Source: Spinacia oleracea (taxonomy: Eukaryota > Streptophyta > Magnoliopsida > Caryophyllales > Amaranthaceae). Taken from it: a stretch of DNA of 64,000 nucleotides. The position numbers and the translations under genes were made by a program. The stretch covers positions 64,410,398 through 64,474,397 of the forward strand of contig NC_079487.1 in the NCBI RefSeq assembly GCF_020520425.1, given 5' to 3'. The notes beneath the pieces are model-generated. The model did no database searches. It was not told where the DNA came from and saw only the letters and a list, made by a program, of their open reading frames with translations. The first letter of the stretch is position 1. The number at the start of each line of letters is the position of its first letter. Below are positions 33,942-45,811 of this stretch, piece after piece.

Positions 33942-34671
33942 CACCAAATTCATAGAGCTAATGAGGTTTGCACCTGACATAGTCCCAACTCAAGCCATAA
34001 AAGCTCAAAGGTTTGAGCAAGGGTTACCTTTGACTTTGCAAGGGAAGCTTGGGGGAGTTAACTTTGAATCCTTAGATGTTGTTTATGGTCGTGCATCTCA
34101 CCTGTATGGGATTAAAGGAAGAGAGCTTGATGGAAATTCTGGTGAAAAGAGGAAGGGAAATGAAAACTTCCAAGGGAATGAGAAGAAACCTAAGCTGGAT
34201 GGGGATTTTAACCATGAAAAGAGGGAAGGGAATGTTAACCAAAGTAGGGAAGAAAATCGCAATTTCACCCATAAATGGAAGGGAAATTATGAAAATGGAA
34301 TTTATGGGAACGAGGATAAGCCTAAAAGGAACTACTTTTGCAAAAAGTGTGAGAATAACCATCCAGGGAAGAATTGTGAGGGAAACCTAGTTACTTGTTA
34401 TTTCTGTAAGAAGCAAGGGCATCGTGAGTTTGAATGCTACAAGAAAGCATTTGGGGAATCAACATATAACCTAGGCCAAAATGGGAAAAATTCACACTCA
34501 AGTCAACAAGGATTAAGCCAGCAGGATGGAATAAACAACACCAAACCTGGAGGTGGGAATAACGCCACCCAATTGAAGGGACAATTGTTCGTTATGAATC
34601 AGCGTGAAGCTGAAAAAGCGTATGAAGTAGAAGCTGGTACTTTTTCTATTTATGTTCTACTTGCTAGCTAA
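33942..34671 (+). pseudogene. Tekay-type gag, C-terminal part with two zinc knuckles
   Basis: The frame is open from the deletion junction: TKFIELMRFAPDIV, RASHLYGI, then a basic Gly/Asn-rich stretch. Two CCHC-like knuckles follow, CKKCENNHPGKNC and CYFCKKQGHREFEC. It resembles the gag of the larger Tekay element (FIELSRFAPEVV, KAAHLYGL at 62991-63788) but is clearly diverged. It ends at the protease border (VEAGTFSIYVLLAS then stop). The N-terminal half of the capsid is missing, so it cannot form a full gag. Confidence 0.8.
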
Positions 34672-34984
34672 ATTTTTTATTGTAATAGTAGGGCATCACA
34701 TTCATTCATTCCAAGAGTTTTAGTTTTCAAAAACTTAATAGGCGAGTTACGGGGTCGTAACTTTCTTTTTAAGGGGGGTAGAATGTGATAGAGTTTCGCG
34801 CGATTTTACTCATTTTAAACATATTTTTGGAAATTTTTTGTAAAATTTGATCTATTTTATGCATGTGCATTAGCATATTCTTCTTTTTATAAGAGTCGAT
34901 AAAGTTTAGATATTTCCTTTTCAGAATATAGTGCTGCATTTTGTCCTAAGTTTCGGGACGAAACATCTTTTAAGGGAGGTAGAC

Positions 34985-35105
34985 TGTAATACACCATATT
35001 TTTAGGCATTTTATGCATTTTTTTAAATATATTAAATTATTTTGGAGGGAAAAAAATATTCAAATATTTTGGAGGGAAAATATTCAAATGTCTTAGAGGG
35101 AATAT
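34985..35105 (+). repeat. Right LTR fragment of the deleted gypsy element
   Basis: The 121 bases match the start of the left LTR and break off where TGTAACACCC of the next LTR begins. The rest should lie beyond the other end of the Tekay element, outside the window. Confidence 0.7.
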
Positions 35106-38100
35106 TGTAACACCCTAATAATTCCTTGCTTTTTATAAAACATTTTCCGACTTAAAACACAGGAATTACCAAGATATTACCGCCACCGTGATAACGGCTA
35201 AGGCTATTTACCAGAATTACGCAGCGGAATTAACTAACTTTCAAAACATATTAAATAAATAGTTAATGGTAATTAAAACAAGTTGGAACCGTCGAGGCCC
35301 AAACTAAAACAACCGTTTGAAATCCATTAACTGAAAATAGTAGTAGTATTAGTCATGACTATAAAATAAAATAAAGAGTTTATAAAGTACGGAAGAATAA
35401 ACTCTCCACTCGAATCCCATGATAACTTCTCCCGCAAGTTATCTCTACAAACCTGCTTTATTAAAATTCTACTCCCCAACAACGCAAATGCAATTGATGG
35501 ATCATCATAGGGTCATTTAGGCGAAGGCCATGACCAGAAGAAATGAAGCACGAAATCAGCAAAAGCTGAGTACGAACAAGCTAGAATAACATTCTATCCT
35601 AACATGCTTCACTCGACCAATTAAATAATCAACATGCAAAAGCCATATAATAAACAAGTAAACATGGAGACAAGACTCGACAATTGACACGACTCTTGAC
35701 TCACAGTTTAATAAAAAGTAGCTTCGAACGGGTAAAGTAAAGTATCTTCAAAAGAAAAGAAAGGGTGATGGGAGCCAACCATACACCAAAAATAAGTCGG
35801 GCTACTACCGACAGTCGGGCCATACCGACAGGAATTCCAATGCACAACGGCATAAAAGAGAATGAAACAACGTCTTGTATCATTCTAGGAGTACAAGTTT
35901 TCCGGCAAGACTCCCCTCATTGTTCATACTCAAGGTATATACATTCCAAGAGTTTTGAAGCTCTTTGGGTTACACTTTACGTTAATTAGTATATTATATT
36001 CAAGGCGACTCAAGACACAACATACAAACAATTGAACAATTAAACAATTCAACAATGACTCTTTAATATTTTACTTCTTTAGGACTTGTGATCAAACAAG
36101 ACTAAAGTGAAATTACTCCCATTGTTCCTTCTCAAAAACACTGTTTGAGACAACCCGACATTGCCTATTAACAAGCGGGGTGTGCCCTTAGCACGAATTG
36201 TCCTTAACTCAATTCACATAGACTCTCTAACATATTCTACCCCTTGGTAGAATATATATTGCTCACTGGCAATATTCGACTGGCTCAATATATATGCTAG
36301 ACATCTTGTACTATAGCATAATAATAACAACTTGCATGCGCACTACTCATACATGCAAACCAACTTGAACAACATGCTTGACATAATTCAACGATTATAA
36401 AAGTCCATAACATGATAGTTCAATAGAATCTATAAAGCATAATTCAATTAATAACATGCTCGATCACATAGATTCAACAATAATAATAACATGCTCGTTC
36501 TCAATATTAAACATGAATTCATAATAACATATCCATTCCCAATCATCAAACATGAATTCATAACATCATATAAGTTCACATGATTCGCATTCAATACACT
36601 TCACAAAGTCCTCAAGGGATGGGTGGTCACCCTAGTCCTGTACGTACCTGGAATACCTAAGTACGGGGGCCACTGTGCGAATCACGACTCACTAGAAATC
36701 AACTCCTATAAAACAAAATAAGAGAACTAAATTATTATCCATTCTTACTAAATTTCCAGCAACTATTTAAGAAACTAAAGCTCTTAGTTTAATTAAAAAT
36801 CATTCGTTAAATGGTAATTTAATAGTCTCAAATAGTCAACTTAAGTCTTAGCATAAAAATATTGACTTTTTAGCTTTAAAACCCTTAAAAACCAACCTTT
36901 TAAAGCTTATAAACATTCTAAAAATTTAGATTGATTCCCATAATTTATATTGTCATTAAATTATGTAAATCCATTGCTCAATCAATTTGAAACCAAAACC
37001 CTAGCAATAGTTTAATCCGAAAACATGTTTTGACTTCAAAAATCCACACTTTATAAACATATATAATCTGAAAATCATAATTTAAATCATCAAAACCAAT
37101 ATCTTTAATTAAAACATGATACTAACCCAATACGGTGTTCATAACCGTTTTAATTAATCTAAACAAGCCAATAATTAAATTAATCACAACAATTAAATCG
37201 ATTCAAAACTGAAAATTAATATTTTTGAAAACAAAATTTGATCTTTCCAATTGGCAACACACACACACACACAACAATTACTTGTGTTGTGTGCGTGTGC
37301 GTCGCACGAACAATGCAACAACAACACATGCAACACGCACCGCAAGCAGCAGTGGCGCGCGCGCAAGGGGCGAGAGGGGCGACGAGGGCGCTGGGCACAG
37401 CAAGGCACACACACGCGGCACAGCGTGCGCGCAAGGGACACGCGAGAGGTGCTGGGCACAGGCGGGACACAACGCGCACACACGCAGCACTGCTGTTGTG
37501 CTGCGACGCGACGCGGGACGAGGGCGAGCAAGGGACGAGTGGGCGCGCAGCAAGGCACCACCACACAGCACGCAGGCACAATGTGCTACACTACGGCTGC
37601 GGGAGGCGAGAGGGATGGCTGCCTTGCGCCGCAAGCAAGGGCGACGAAGAGAGGGAGTGTGGTCGAGTGTGCCGCAAGGAGAGGGGAAGAGGAGAGAGAG
37701 AGATTTCTGAATTTTTGGTTGTGAGGGTTTGTCATGAGGTTTTATTTATAGGTTCCTCTCCTTTGTGGGCTAGGTTAGGGTAATTTTGAGTTGGGCTTGC
37801 TTTCGGGCTTAGTTCATTAAATTCCTTGCAAGCTTTGTTGGGTTTAATTAAAACAAAACGACCGGGCTTTTAAGTTTATTAAATTCGTTTTTGAAATACG
37901 ACCCAACAATTCCCGATTAAATAAATTCCTTGAATTTATTTAATAAAATCCGGTTTTCAAAATAATTAATATTTAAATTAATTAAAATAAAAGCGCATTT
38001 AATTCTCATTAAATGAAATTAATTTATAAAAAATACAACGAAATGCTTTATAAATATAATAAAATATATTTATAATTATAGAAAAATACGAGGTATTACA
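35106..38100 (-). repeat. 3' LTR of the Tekay element (2995 bp)
   Basis: On the plus strand it runs from TGTAACACCC to GAGGTATTACA. On the minus strand it is preceded by the purine tract AAGGAGGGTAGAC (38101-38113). It contains a CA microsatellite (37257-37273) and a GC-rich island (about 37310-37690) in otherwise AT-rich sequence. A run of stop-poor frames in the island is a composition effect. TACGTACCTGG-AATACCTAAGTACGGGGGCC near 36640 is a conserved-looking segment. Confidence 0.85.
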
Positions 38101-38390
38101 GTCTACCCTCCTTAAAAGAAGTTTCGTCCCGAAACTTGGGCACGGAAATCACAATATTAATATTAAAACTAAACTTGAGACTATTTTGAGACTTTAGTGT
38201 GTTTTCTTTGAAAAAAATGTTTTAGTTGTTGTACTCTTTAAGTAATTCAACATGACAATAAACAGTGAAACTTCATTGGAAACAACGATTCAAGCATATC
38301 CTAAAGGATAAATTGGGTAAATAAGGTAAAAAGCGCGAAATTCTACCGCACTCTACCCCCCTTAAAGAAAACGAGTTACGGCCCCGTAAC

Positions 38391-41300
38391 TCAACTAACC
38401 TCGGGAAAAAGCTCGGGATATTTCTTTCTCATTTCCTCCTCCGCTTCCCAGGTAGCTTCCTCAGACTCTTGGTTAGACCACAACACTTTTACGATCTTAA
38501 CGTCCTTAGTTCGAGTGCTACGCACCTTGCTATCAAGTATCTTGACAGGTCTTTCCTCAAAGGTCAGACTTTGGTCTAACTCTGTGGTCTCCGGTTGTAG
38601 TACGTGAGACTTATCCGGGACATACTTCCTCAACTGGGATACATGAAATACATTATGCACTCTATGAAAGTCCATGGGCAAGGCTAGTCTATACGCTACC
38701 TTCCCTATCCGTTCTAAGATCTCATATGGGCTTATATACTTTGGGCTAAGCTTTCCCTTCTTCCCAAATCTCATTACTCCTTTCATTTGTGAAACCTTTA
38801 GCAACACTTTGTCAGCTATTTGGAACTCTTCATCCCTACGCTTTAAATCTGCGTAGCTCTTTTGGCGATCTTGCGCGGCTTGGATTTTGGATTGAATAGT
38901 CCTAACCTGATTCATAGTGTCCTCTATCAATTGGGGACCTAGTACAACGGTTTCACTAATGTCACTCCAACATAGTGGACTTCTGCATTTTCGTCCATAC
39001 AGGGCTTCGAATGGTGCCATTCCAATACTGGCATGATAGCTATTGTTGTATGAAAAGTCAATTAAATCTAGGCTATCTTCCCATCCTCCTTGGAAATCAA
39101 TTACACAAGCTCTTAGCATATCTTCTAGGGTTTGAATAGTTCTTTCGGTTTGTCCATCTATGGCTGGGTGGAATGCTGTACTCATTTTCAATGTGGTACC
39201 AATATTCTTTTGCACACTTTTCCAGAAATTCGAAAGGAACCTAAAATCTCTATTTGATACGATATCCTTAGGAACTCCATGTAATCTCACTACATGTTTG
39301 ATGTAAGCTTTGGCAAGTTATTCCATTTTCCAGGTTTCTTTCATTGGTATGAACACTGCTGACTTAGTCAACCTATCGACCACTACCCAAATGATGTCAT
39401 TTCCACTTTCCGACTTGGGTAAGCAAGTGACAAAGTCCATTGAGATACAGTCCCACTTCCAACTCGGAATTTCTAAAGGTTGGACCTTTCCCTGAGGTCT
39501 CCTATGCTCAATCTTAACCTTCTGAAAAGTCAAACACCTTGCCACGAATTCGGCCACTTCGTTTTTCATCCTTGGCCACCAATAGACCTTTTTCAGATCC
39601 TTATACATCTTGTCACCTCCCGAGTGAACAGAATATGGTGTATTGTGACCTTCTCTCATCAACTTTTCCTTAAGTTCATTGCACTTTTGAGGTACACACC
39701 AACGTTCTTTATTCCTCAAACTTCCATCCTCGTGGATCTTAAAATCAACCTCCTTTCCTTGCGAAATCTTTTCCTTGATCCGCTCTAGCTTAACATCACC
39801 AGCCTGATTCTCCCTGATTTCATCAAATACTGACGACTGGATGGTTAAGGCATTCATCATACTCTCAAGGCATTCTCCACTCACTATTTCTAGATTCAGT
39901 CGCTGCATGTCCTTACACAGCTCGTTAGCACTACTAATGCATTCACACCATGACTTGATTTCCTACTCAAGGCATCTGCAACTACATTGGCTTTTCCCTC
40001 ATGGTATTGAATATCTAGATCATAGTCCTTGATCAATTCCAACCACCTTCGTTGGCGCATATTTAGGTCCTTCTGTGTGAAAATGTACTTCAAACTCTTA
40101 TGATCCGTAAATATCCTACATTTCACACCATACAGATAGTGTCTCCATATCTTCAATGCAAACACTATGGCGGCTAACTCTAAATCATGGGTAGGGTAAT
40201 TGGATTCATATGGCTTCAACTGCCTCGATGCATACGCAATCACTTTCCCGTTCTGCATCAACACACACCCTAAACCATTCTTAGAGGCATCACTATACAC
40301 ATCATAAGTACCGCTCTCATCTGGCAAAGTTAACACTGGCGCGGTTGTCAATCGCATCTTTAAGGCTTGGAACGCTTCCTCACACTGGTCATTCCATTCA
40401 AACTTCGCTTCTTTATTCATCAAGGTTGTCATTGGTTTGGCGATTCTAGAAAAGTCTTGCACAAAGCGTCTATAATAACCCGCTAAACCAAGAAAACTTC
40501 GAATATCGGTGACACTCTTAGGTGTAGGCCACTCACTAACAACTTTTATCTTTGCAGGGTCCACTGCAACTCCTTCCTTAGATACAAAATGTCCTAAGAA
40601 CGCAACTCTTTCTAGCCAGAATTCACACTTCGAGAATTTGGCATACAACTGATTGTCTCTAAGGGTACTCAACACTGACCTGAAGTGTTCCGCATGATCC
40701 TCCTCATTCTTAGAGTAGACCAGAATATCATCTATGAAAACCACTACAAACTTGTCCAAGAATGCATGGAATACTCGGTTCATTAAGTCCATAAAGATTG
40801 CAGGTACATTGGTTAATCTAAATGGCATAACTGTGAACTCATAATGACCGTACCTAGTCCTAAATGCAGTCTTTGGTATATCGTGCTCCGCGATTCTCAA
40901 CTAATGATAACCTGACCTCAAGTCGATCTTCGAAAACATTCCTGCTCCTTTCAACTGGTCAAATAGATCATCGATCCTAGGCAAAGGATACTTATTCTTG
41001 ATTGTGACCTTATTGAGCTCCCTGTAGTCTATACAGAGTCTCATACTACCGTCCTTCTTCTTCACAAACAAGACTGACGCTCCCCAAGGCGATGCACTTG
41101 GTCTAATATAACCTTTCTCTAGCAATTCCTCAAGTTGTCCCTTTAACTCACTCATTTCTGCTGGAGCCATCCGGTATGGGGCTTTCGAAATAGGTGCAGT
41201 TCCGGGTGCTAAATCTCTGGTAAAATCGATTGGTCGATTGGGCGGCATTCCCGAGATCTCTTCCGGAAACACGTCCAAGAATTCACTCACCACTGTAATA

Positions 41301-41617
41301 TCCCCTGGTTTCTCTTTCATTACATGGTCTAGGTCTCTCACATTGCATAAGAAAACAGGGTTCCCTTTGTGTATTAGCTTTACGAGTTCCATTGCCGTGA
41401 CTATTCCTACACTCCTAGGCTTCCCAAAACGGCGATACGACACAACCTTTCCTAGGCTAGACTTCAAGTGAATCTTCTGCTTCTCACAGTCAATCTTAGC
41501 TTTAAATATGGCCAACCAGTCCATTCCCAAAATCACATCTAAATCTCCTAACTCAAACTCAATTAGGCTAGACAAGAATATGGTCTTGGCTATGGTTAAA
41601 GGTACATTCCTATGGAT
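38391..41617 (-). pseudogene. Tekay pol: protease end, RT, RNase H, integrase, chromodomain (inactive)
   Basis: Minus strand in order. Protease tail (VILGMDWL). RT ([24 protein letters not shown], then FIDDILVYS). RNase H ([26 protein letters not shown]). Integrase (zinc finger HNTPYSVHSGG...CLTFQ; SMDFVTCLP; DGQTERTIQTLEDML). A C-terminal chromodomain (VKILDSKVRSTR...VKVLWSNQESEEATWE). Chromodomains steer integration to marked chromatin. Lesions: TAG at about 40901 in the RT; frameshift near 39940; TAA at about 39318 in integrase; the usual second catalytic Asp reads N (SNRDFRF); a zinc-finger Cys reads F. The final stop at 38391-38393 is natural. The first about 12 codons of the open frame starting at 41656 belong to the copia-1 LTR, not to pol. 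Confidence 0.9.
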
Positions 41618-41934
41618 CTTAGTGAAGGAAATAATGCCCTTGGTCCAAGTATGCATTCTATGATAAGTCTAATAAATGCGGTTCAGTATTAATTAACAAG
41701 TTAATAATTCAGTGAGATCAAGTGAGCTGAATGCCTAGCTAGAGGCCGCTTCAGTTCAAGTGGAATTAATGATATTAATCCACAGCTTACTCTTGACTGA
41801 ACCCGTAGGGTCACACAAATAGTACGTAAACGGATCAAGTATTTAATGGCATTAAATACTCTATCTATGGATATTCGGAATCGACGGATCTTGGTTTCAG
41901 TGGGAGCTGAGATCGTCACAGGCAAGAAATGAAT

Positions 41935-42260
41935 ACTCCGGAAACGATGATATTGCCGGAAACGGAAATATGGATCGTATCGGAAATATAAATATTATCC
42001 AAGTCGTAGATGTTGCCGGAAACGGAAACATGGTACGTATCGGAAAATATTATCGGAAATGGAAATATTACCAGAATCGGAAATATTGCCGGAAACGGAA
42101 ATATTATCAGAATCGGAAATATTACCGGAATTGGAAAATAATTCCGGAAACGGAAATATTAAATATTTGTTCGAAACGGAAATTAATTCCGGAATCGGAA
42201 ATGTTAAATATTGTTCGTATCGGAAATGAATTCCGGAATCGGAAATTTAATCGGAAGCGT
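41935..42260 (+). repeat. CGGAAA motif array in the copia LTR
   Basis: Around 18 copies of CGGAAA spaced 6-25 bases apart, alternating with AATATT or AATTCCGG spacers. The same array is in the 3' LTR (50927-51252) and, inverted, in copia-2 LTRs (about 53940-54270 and 62345-62675). It lies upstream of the TATA box, where LTR enhancers sit. Confidence 0.85.
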
Positions 42261-42686
42261 ATCGTACGAATAAGCATCGGACGAGGCCTGCCGGACGAGG
42301 GCCCAGCACGAAGCCAGGCCATCGCCCAGCAAGCCAAGCGCGCCACACAAACAGCCACGCCAGGCCCAGCGCAAGGCCAGGCCCAGCAGGCCGTGGCAGC
42401 GCGCACAGCGCGCGCAGCGCGCGCGGGTGCTTGCGTGGGCTTGTGGCTCGTGCAGGCCTCGCTGCGTGGGCTGCTGCTCGCACGCACGCATGGGCGGCCC
42501 ATCGAGGCTGCCGTGTGTGTGTGCGTAAGTGTTTGTGTTCGTGCACGTTTCCTAAAACGTGCAGAGTTCGGTTAATGATTAAATTCCTAATTCTATTTGA
42601 TAAATTAATTAAATTAGAGTTCTTGTAGGATTCTAGGTTTAATTAATTTGTATCTGAATAGGATTCCAATTCCCTTTCCATAACCC

Positions 42687-42694
42687 TATAAATA
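42687..42694 (+). promoter_or_regulatory. TATA box in the copia-1 LTR
   Basis: TATAAATA, preceded by CCATAACCC, lies downstream of the CGGAAA array and the GC island and about 360 bases before the LTR end. The identical motif is at 51679-51686 in the 3' LTR. Confidence 0.65.
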
Positions 42695-43049
42695 TGTGGC
42701 CTGGGTTCACAATTTATGACGAGTTTAAAAGTATTCAAAGTGAGTTTTTGAGAGAAAAATTCAGCCACACATCTTGCTCAAAAGTGCCGAAAATTCTAGT
42801 ACCTTAAGGGCGATTCTAGTTGGTCAATCTTAAGGCGGATCCGGACGTGCTGTGGACTATCTACGGAGGGACGACACTTGGAGTCCTAAAGACTTGTTCT
42901 TGCTCGGTTCGGGCGCAGCTAGGGAGGGCACGCAACAAAGAGTATGCATCTAAATTATGCTATATGATTATGTGTAAATAATATGTAATCCTGGGTTAAT
43001 GGTTGTTTCCGCATGATTTATGTAATATCATATGTATCATAACCTAACA

Positions 43050-43064
43050 GTGGTATCACGAGCC
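43050..43064 (+). promoter_or_regulatory. Primer-binding site of copia-1
   Basis: GTGGTATCACGAGCC directly follows the LTR and resembles the initiator-Met tRNA type (TGGTATCAGAGC) usual for plant copia elements, with changes. The same site, inverted, is at 61597-61611 in copia-2. Confidence 0.75.
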
Positions 43065-45803
43065 CCTTATTATTTTCATAATCTAAATTGCATAAACATG
43101 GTTAAATATTACAAATTTGCAAGAATTAAAAGGGGTGATTAATTTTCGTAATTGTTAATTAATTGCAAATTGCGTTTATTTAATTATACGTACGCAGTTT
43201 TTCGGCAGTTTCTTCGTTACTCATCCAAATCGAGTGATTTTTGTGTCAATTCCGCATGTAAAAGGCATTCTAAAATTTTGACAAAAATAATTTTTTTCTG
43301 CCGAACCCAGAATTCTCAAATTCGAAGCCTAACTATGACTTTTCGAAGGTTTTAGTTTTTCGAATGCAAAATTTCGTAAATTTAAGATGTTAAATTAAAT
43401 ATTTGCGATTCTTGTTGATAAATCTTGAATTTTTGATTGACCTACTGCATATGTTTAACAAGTTTGAATGCCTAGTCTTGTTAATTATGCAATCTAATTT
43501 GTAATTATGATTAATTTGTTGAAAATTAGAATAATTTAGAATTAATTTGATTTTCATAATTAATTGTAATTTAATTAGAAACCTATGATTAAAAACCACC
43601 ATAAAAATTGTAAATTTATGATAAATTTTAAATTTTTATGACCTAGACTTGAATCCATAACAATCGGAAATCAATTGGATAATAAATTTTCGATTTTTTC
43701 GCCCTAAAATTATGAAATTAATAATATTTATTAATTTGCCATTAATTTTATAAATTTTAAATTTTTTATGCGATTCGTTCATATAACTTGCACGCACAAA
43801 GCAATGGACGCTTCGTGTTACCCTTAAGGGGTGTTGTATAATGCGGGCATGCGACGACGAGCAAGGGAGCTCGTCGCCCGTGCGGCACGAATGCAATGAG
43901 CAAGGGCGTAATGCACGAGCACAAGGCAGCAGCCCTGCCTTGTGTCGTGGGCCACGAGCAATGGACGAATGGGCATGGGCGAAGGGCGAGCCAAGGCGGT
44001 CGCGTGTGGGCAGCAAGCGAGCTGCGCCACAACGCGCACTGCCTCGCGCAAGAGCGCGCAGCCTCGCGCGCAGCGAGCGCAAGCTCGCGTGCCACGAGCG
44101 CTGCGCCCAGCGTTGCTCGCGCGCACAGCGAACGATGGCTCGCGCGCACAGCGAGCGATGTCGCGCGCCCAGCGAGCGATGGCTCGCGCGCACTGCGAGC
44201 GATGGCTCGCGTGCGACGAGTGCTGGCGCGCGCGCAGCAAGCACCACAGCGTGCGATGGCTTGCGATGGAGATGCAGCAGCTATGCGACGAGCGCATGGG
44301 CTGCGCGCACATGGCCAGCGATGGCTGTGTGCGTGCGGCCCATGGGCGTGCAATGCGTAGGGTGTTTGCGTTACGATTAGATCGTTTTGAATGTTTAATT
44401 TGAAAATTTAAGTTCACGTAATTTTAATTAATTTTAAAATTAATAATTTAAATTATTTTCTTGGATTTTAATTTTGAATATTGTAATTATAATAAATTTT
44501 ATTTATTCTAATTATTTTACTAAAATTAAAATCATGAATTAATTTAAACACGACTGAAATTAAATTAAATTTTTGGATTCAATTATAAATTTATATGAGC
44601 TTTAAATTTTAATTAAATTTGTATGTTTCCGGTTAGACTAGAAATACATTTTTATGTTTAAAATTAGTAAAGCATATGAATTTATTGGTTTAAGTGGGAG
44701 CGTATTTTAGTCATAAACTCTTGATTAGGTCTACAAATCCTTAAGGTTAAAACAACTTGATTAGAATTAATAAGGACTGAATAATTGGTAGATTATTGGT
44801 GCCCTTGATTAATTGCTGCAAATATTTACGTGATGCATAATGTGTTTTACTAACCAGCTAAGTGGGCCATTCATGATAATGAATGGGTGAATGGTATATA
44901 TTGTATATGTACTGTTTTGCAGGTTATGAAGTGACTAGTATGGCCCAAATAGGATAGAAAATATGGTCTGCGTACCATTAATTTGAATGTAATTGGTCTA
45001 AAGTACCAAAGTTATTTTTCAATTCAAATATGGTCTGCGTACCATCAAATAGTTGTAATTAGTTATAGCTTATCCTATTTGAAGAAAATGGTGCCTCCCA
45101 CGGAGATTTTCAAGACGGACTTTGAAGTTAAAGCTTCAAGATGAAGTCGGGCCATACTAGATCACAAATATCTTATGCATGTTTTAAGTTATTTATTGCT
45201 TTTAAATATGTCTTAGAATGCATGAGATCAAAAGCTTGATTATGTTGCATGATTAAGGATTTTAGTTCACTTAAAATCTAACCAACATAGTAAGAGCCTT
45301 AAGTTCCAAACTTAAAAAATTGAGTTAAAAGGTGCCATGCCAAAATATACACTTGCTTGGATATCCTTTACATCAATCTAGTAATAGTTTTCGCTCAGCG
45401 AGGTGTTACTTATTGGTCCTAAAGGGGCAAGGTACACAAATAATTGTGAGTACATGTTAGTTTTGGTGAAACTCAACGATATAAGTAAGGAGTCCTTTTA
45501 TGTCGTGGCAAAATCGATAGGTTTACCTAATAAGTTCTTAGACGTACCTATCAACCAAGAATAGTTTCTAGACTATTAGCAAAAGGCTTTTGCTTACCTA
45601 AGATGTTCTAGGATTAAGTCGACAAACTGTGCTTAGTTCTTCAATGATTTTAGGATCTTGGAATCATTTTATTCACACCTGCCGGAACACATAACTTGAA
45701 TAAAATGCTTAATAAACATAGAATTATGCATGTATGCTAGAATTTAAGTTTATTAAGAGAAACTGTGAATGGTTATTTATTTGTTTATTCTTTTCAATTG
45801 TAG
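43065..45803 (+). other. Long untranslated leader of copia-1, possibly an intron
   Basis: 2.7 kb between PBS and gag without a conserved ORF. It contains a GC-rich minisatellite-like island (43830-44370) with repeated GAGCGATGGCTCGCGCGCA units, AT-rich flanks, and a direct repeat ATATGGTCTGCGTACCAT (about 44961 and 45029). It ends in TTATTCTTTTCAATTGTAG (to 45803), a good splice acceptor, 8 bases before the gag ATG. The acceptor is also kept in copia-2. Splicing is inference. Confidence 0.5.
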
Positions 45804-45811
45804 TTTTTAAT

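Larger units (their letters stand above)
33410..35105 (+). mobile_element. Internally deleted Tekay-like gypsy element, right LTR cut by another insertion
   Basis: Two copies of an LTR start TGTAATAC-CCATATTTTTAGGC (33410 and 34985). Between them lie only a gag 3' piece (33942-34671) and the end of the interior, with GTTTCGGGACGAAACAT and the purine tract AAGGGAGGTAGAC at 34972-34984. The left LTR runs directly into gag and gag runs directly into the post-pol region. So two deletions removed the leader, most of gag and all of pol. The right LTR stops at 35105 where the next element starts. Confidence 0.75.
41623..43049 (+). repeat. 5' LTR of copia-1 (1427 bp)
   Basis: Starts TGAAGGAAATAATGCCC and ends CATAACCTAACA. 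About 18 CGGAAA motifs, many as CCGGAAACGGAAATATT, fill 41935-42260. A GC-rich island (42270-42560) follows, then TATAAATA at 42687-42694. Differences from the 3' LTR: GGAATTGG against GGAATCGG near 42135, and CTCGTGCAGG against CTCGCGCAGG near 42449. Confidence 0.95.

Noticed and set aside
37193..37783. Overlapping open frames up to 181 codons on both strands
   Set aside because: They lie in the GC-rich island of the Tekay LTR, are open in five frames at once, and have low-complexity Ala/Arg/Cys content. Composition, not genes.
41935..42260. CRISPR-like regular repeats
   Set aside because: Spacing is irregular, spacers are not unique, and the DNA is plant nuclear retrotransposon LTR.
41970..42575. 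201-codon frame repeated at 50962 and inverted at 53626
   Set aside because: It is the translation of the CGGAAA array and GC island in the copia LTR. Conservation is explained by the LTR, and no protein-level constraint is visible.
43636..44417. Open frames of 150-203 codons in the copia-1 leader
   Set aside because: Same reason: a GC-rich repeat island open in many frames. The counterpart in copia-2 does not keep the frames.
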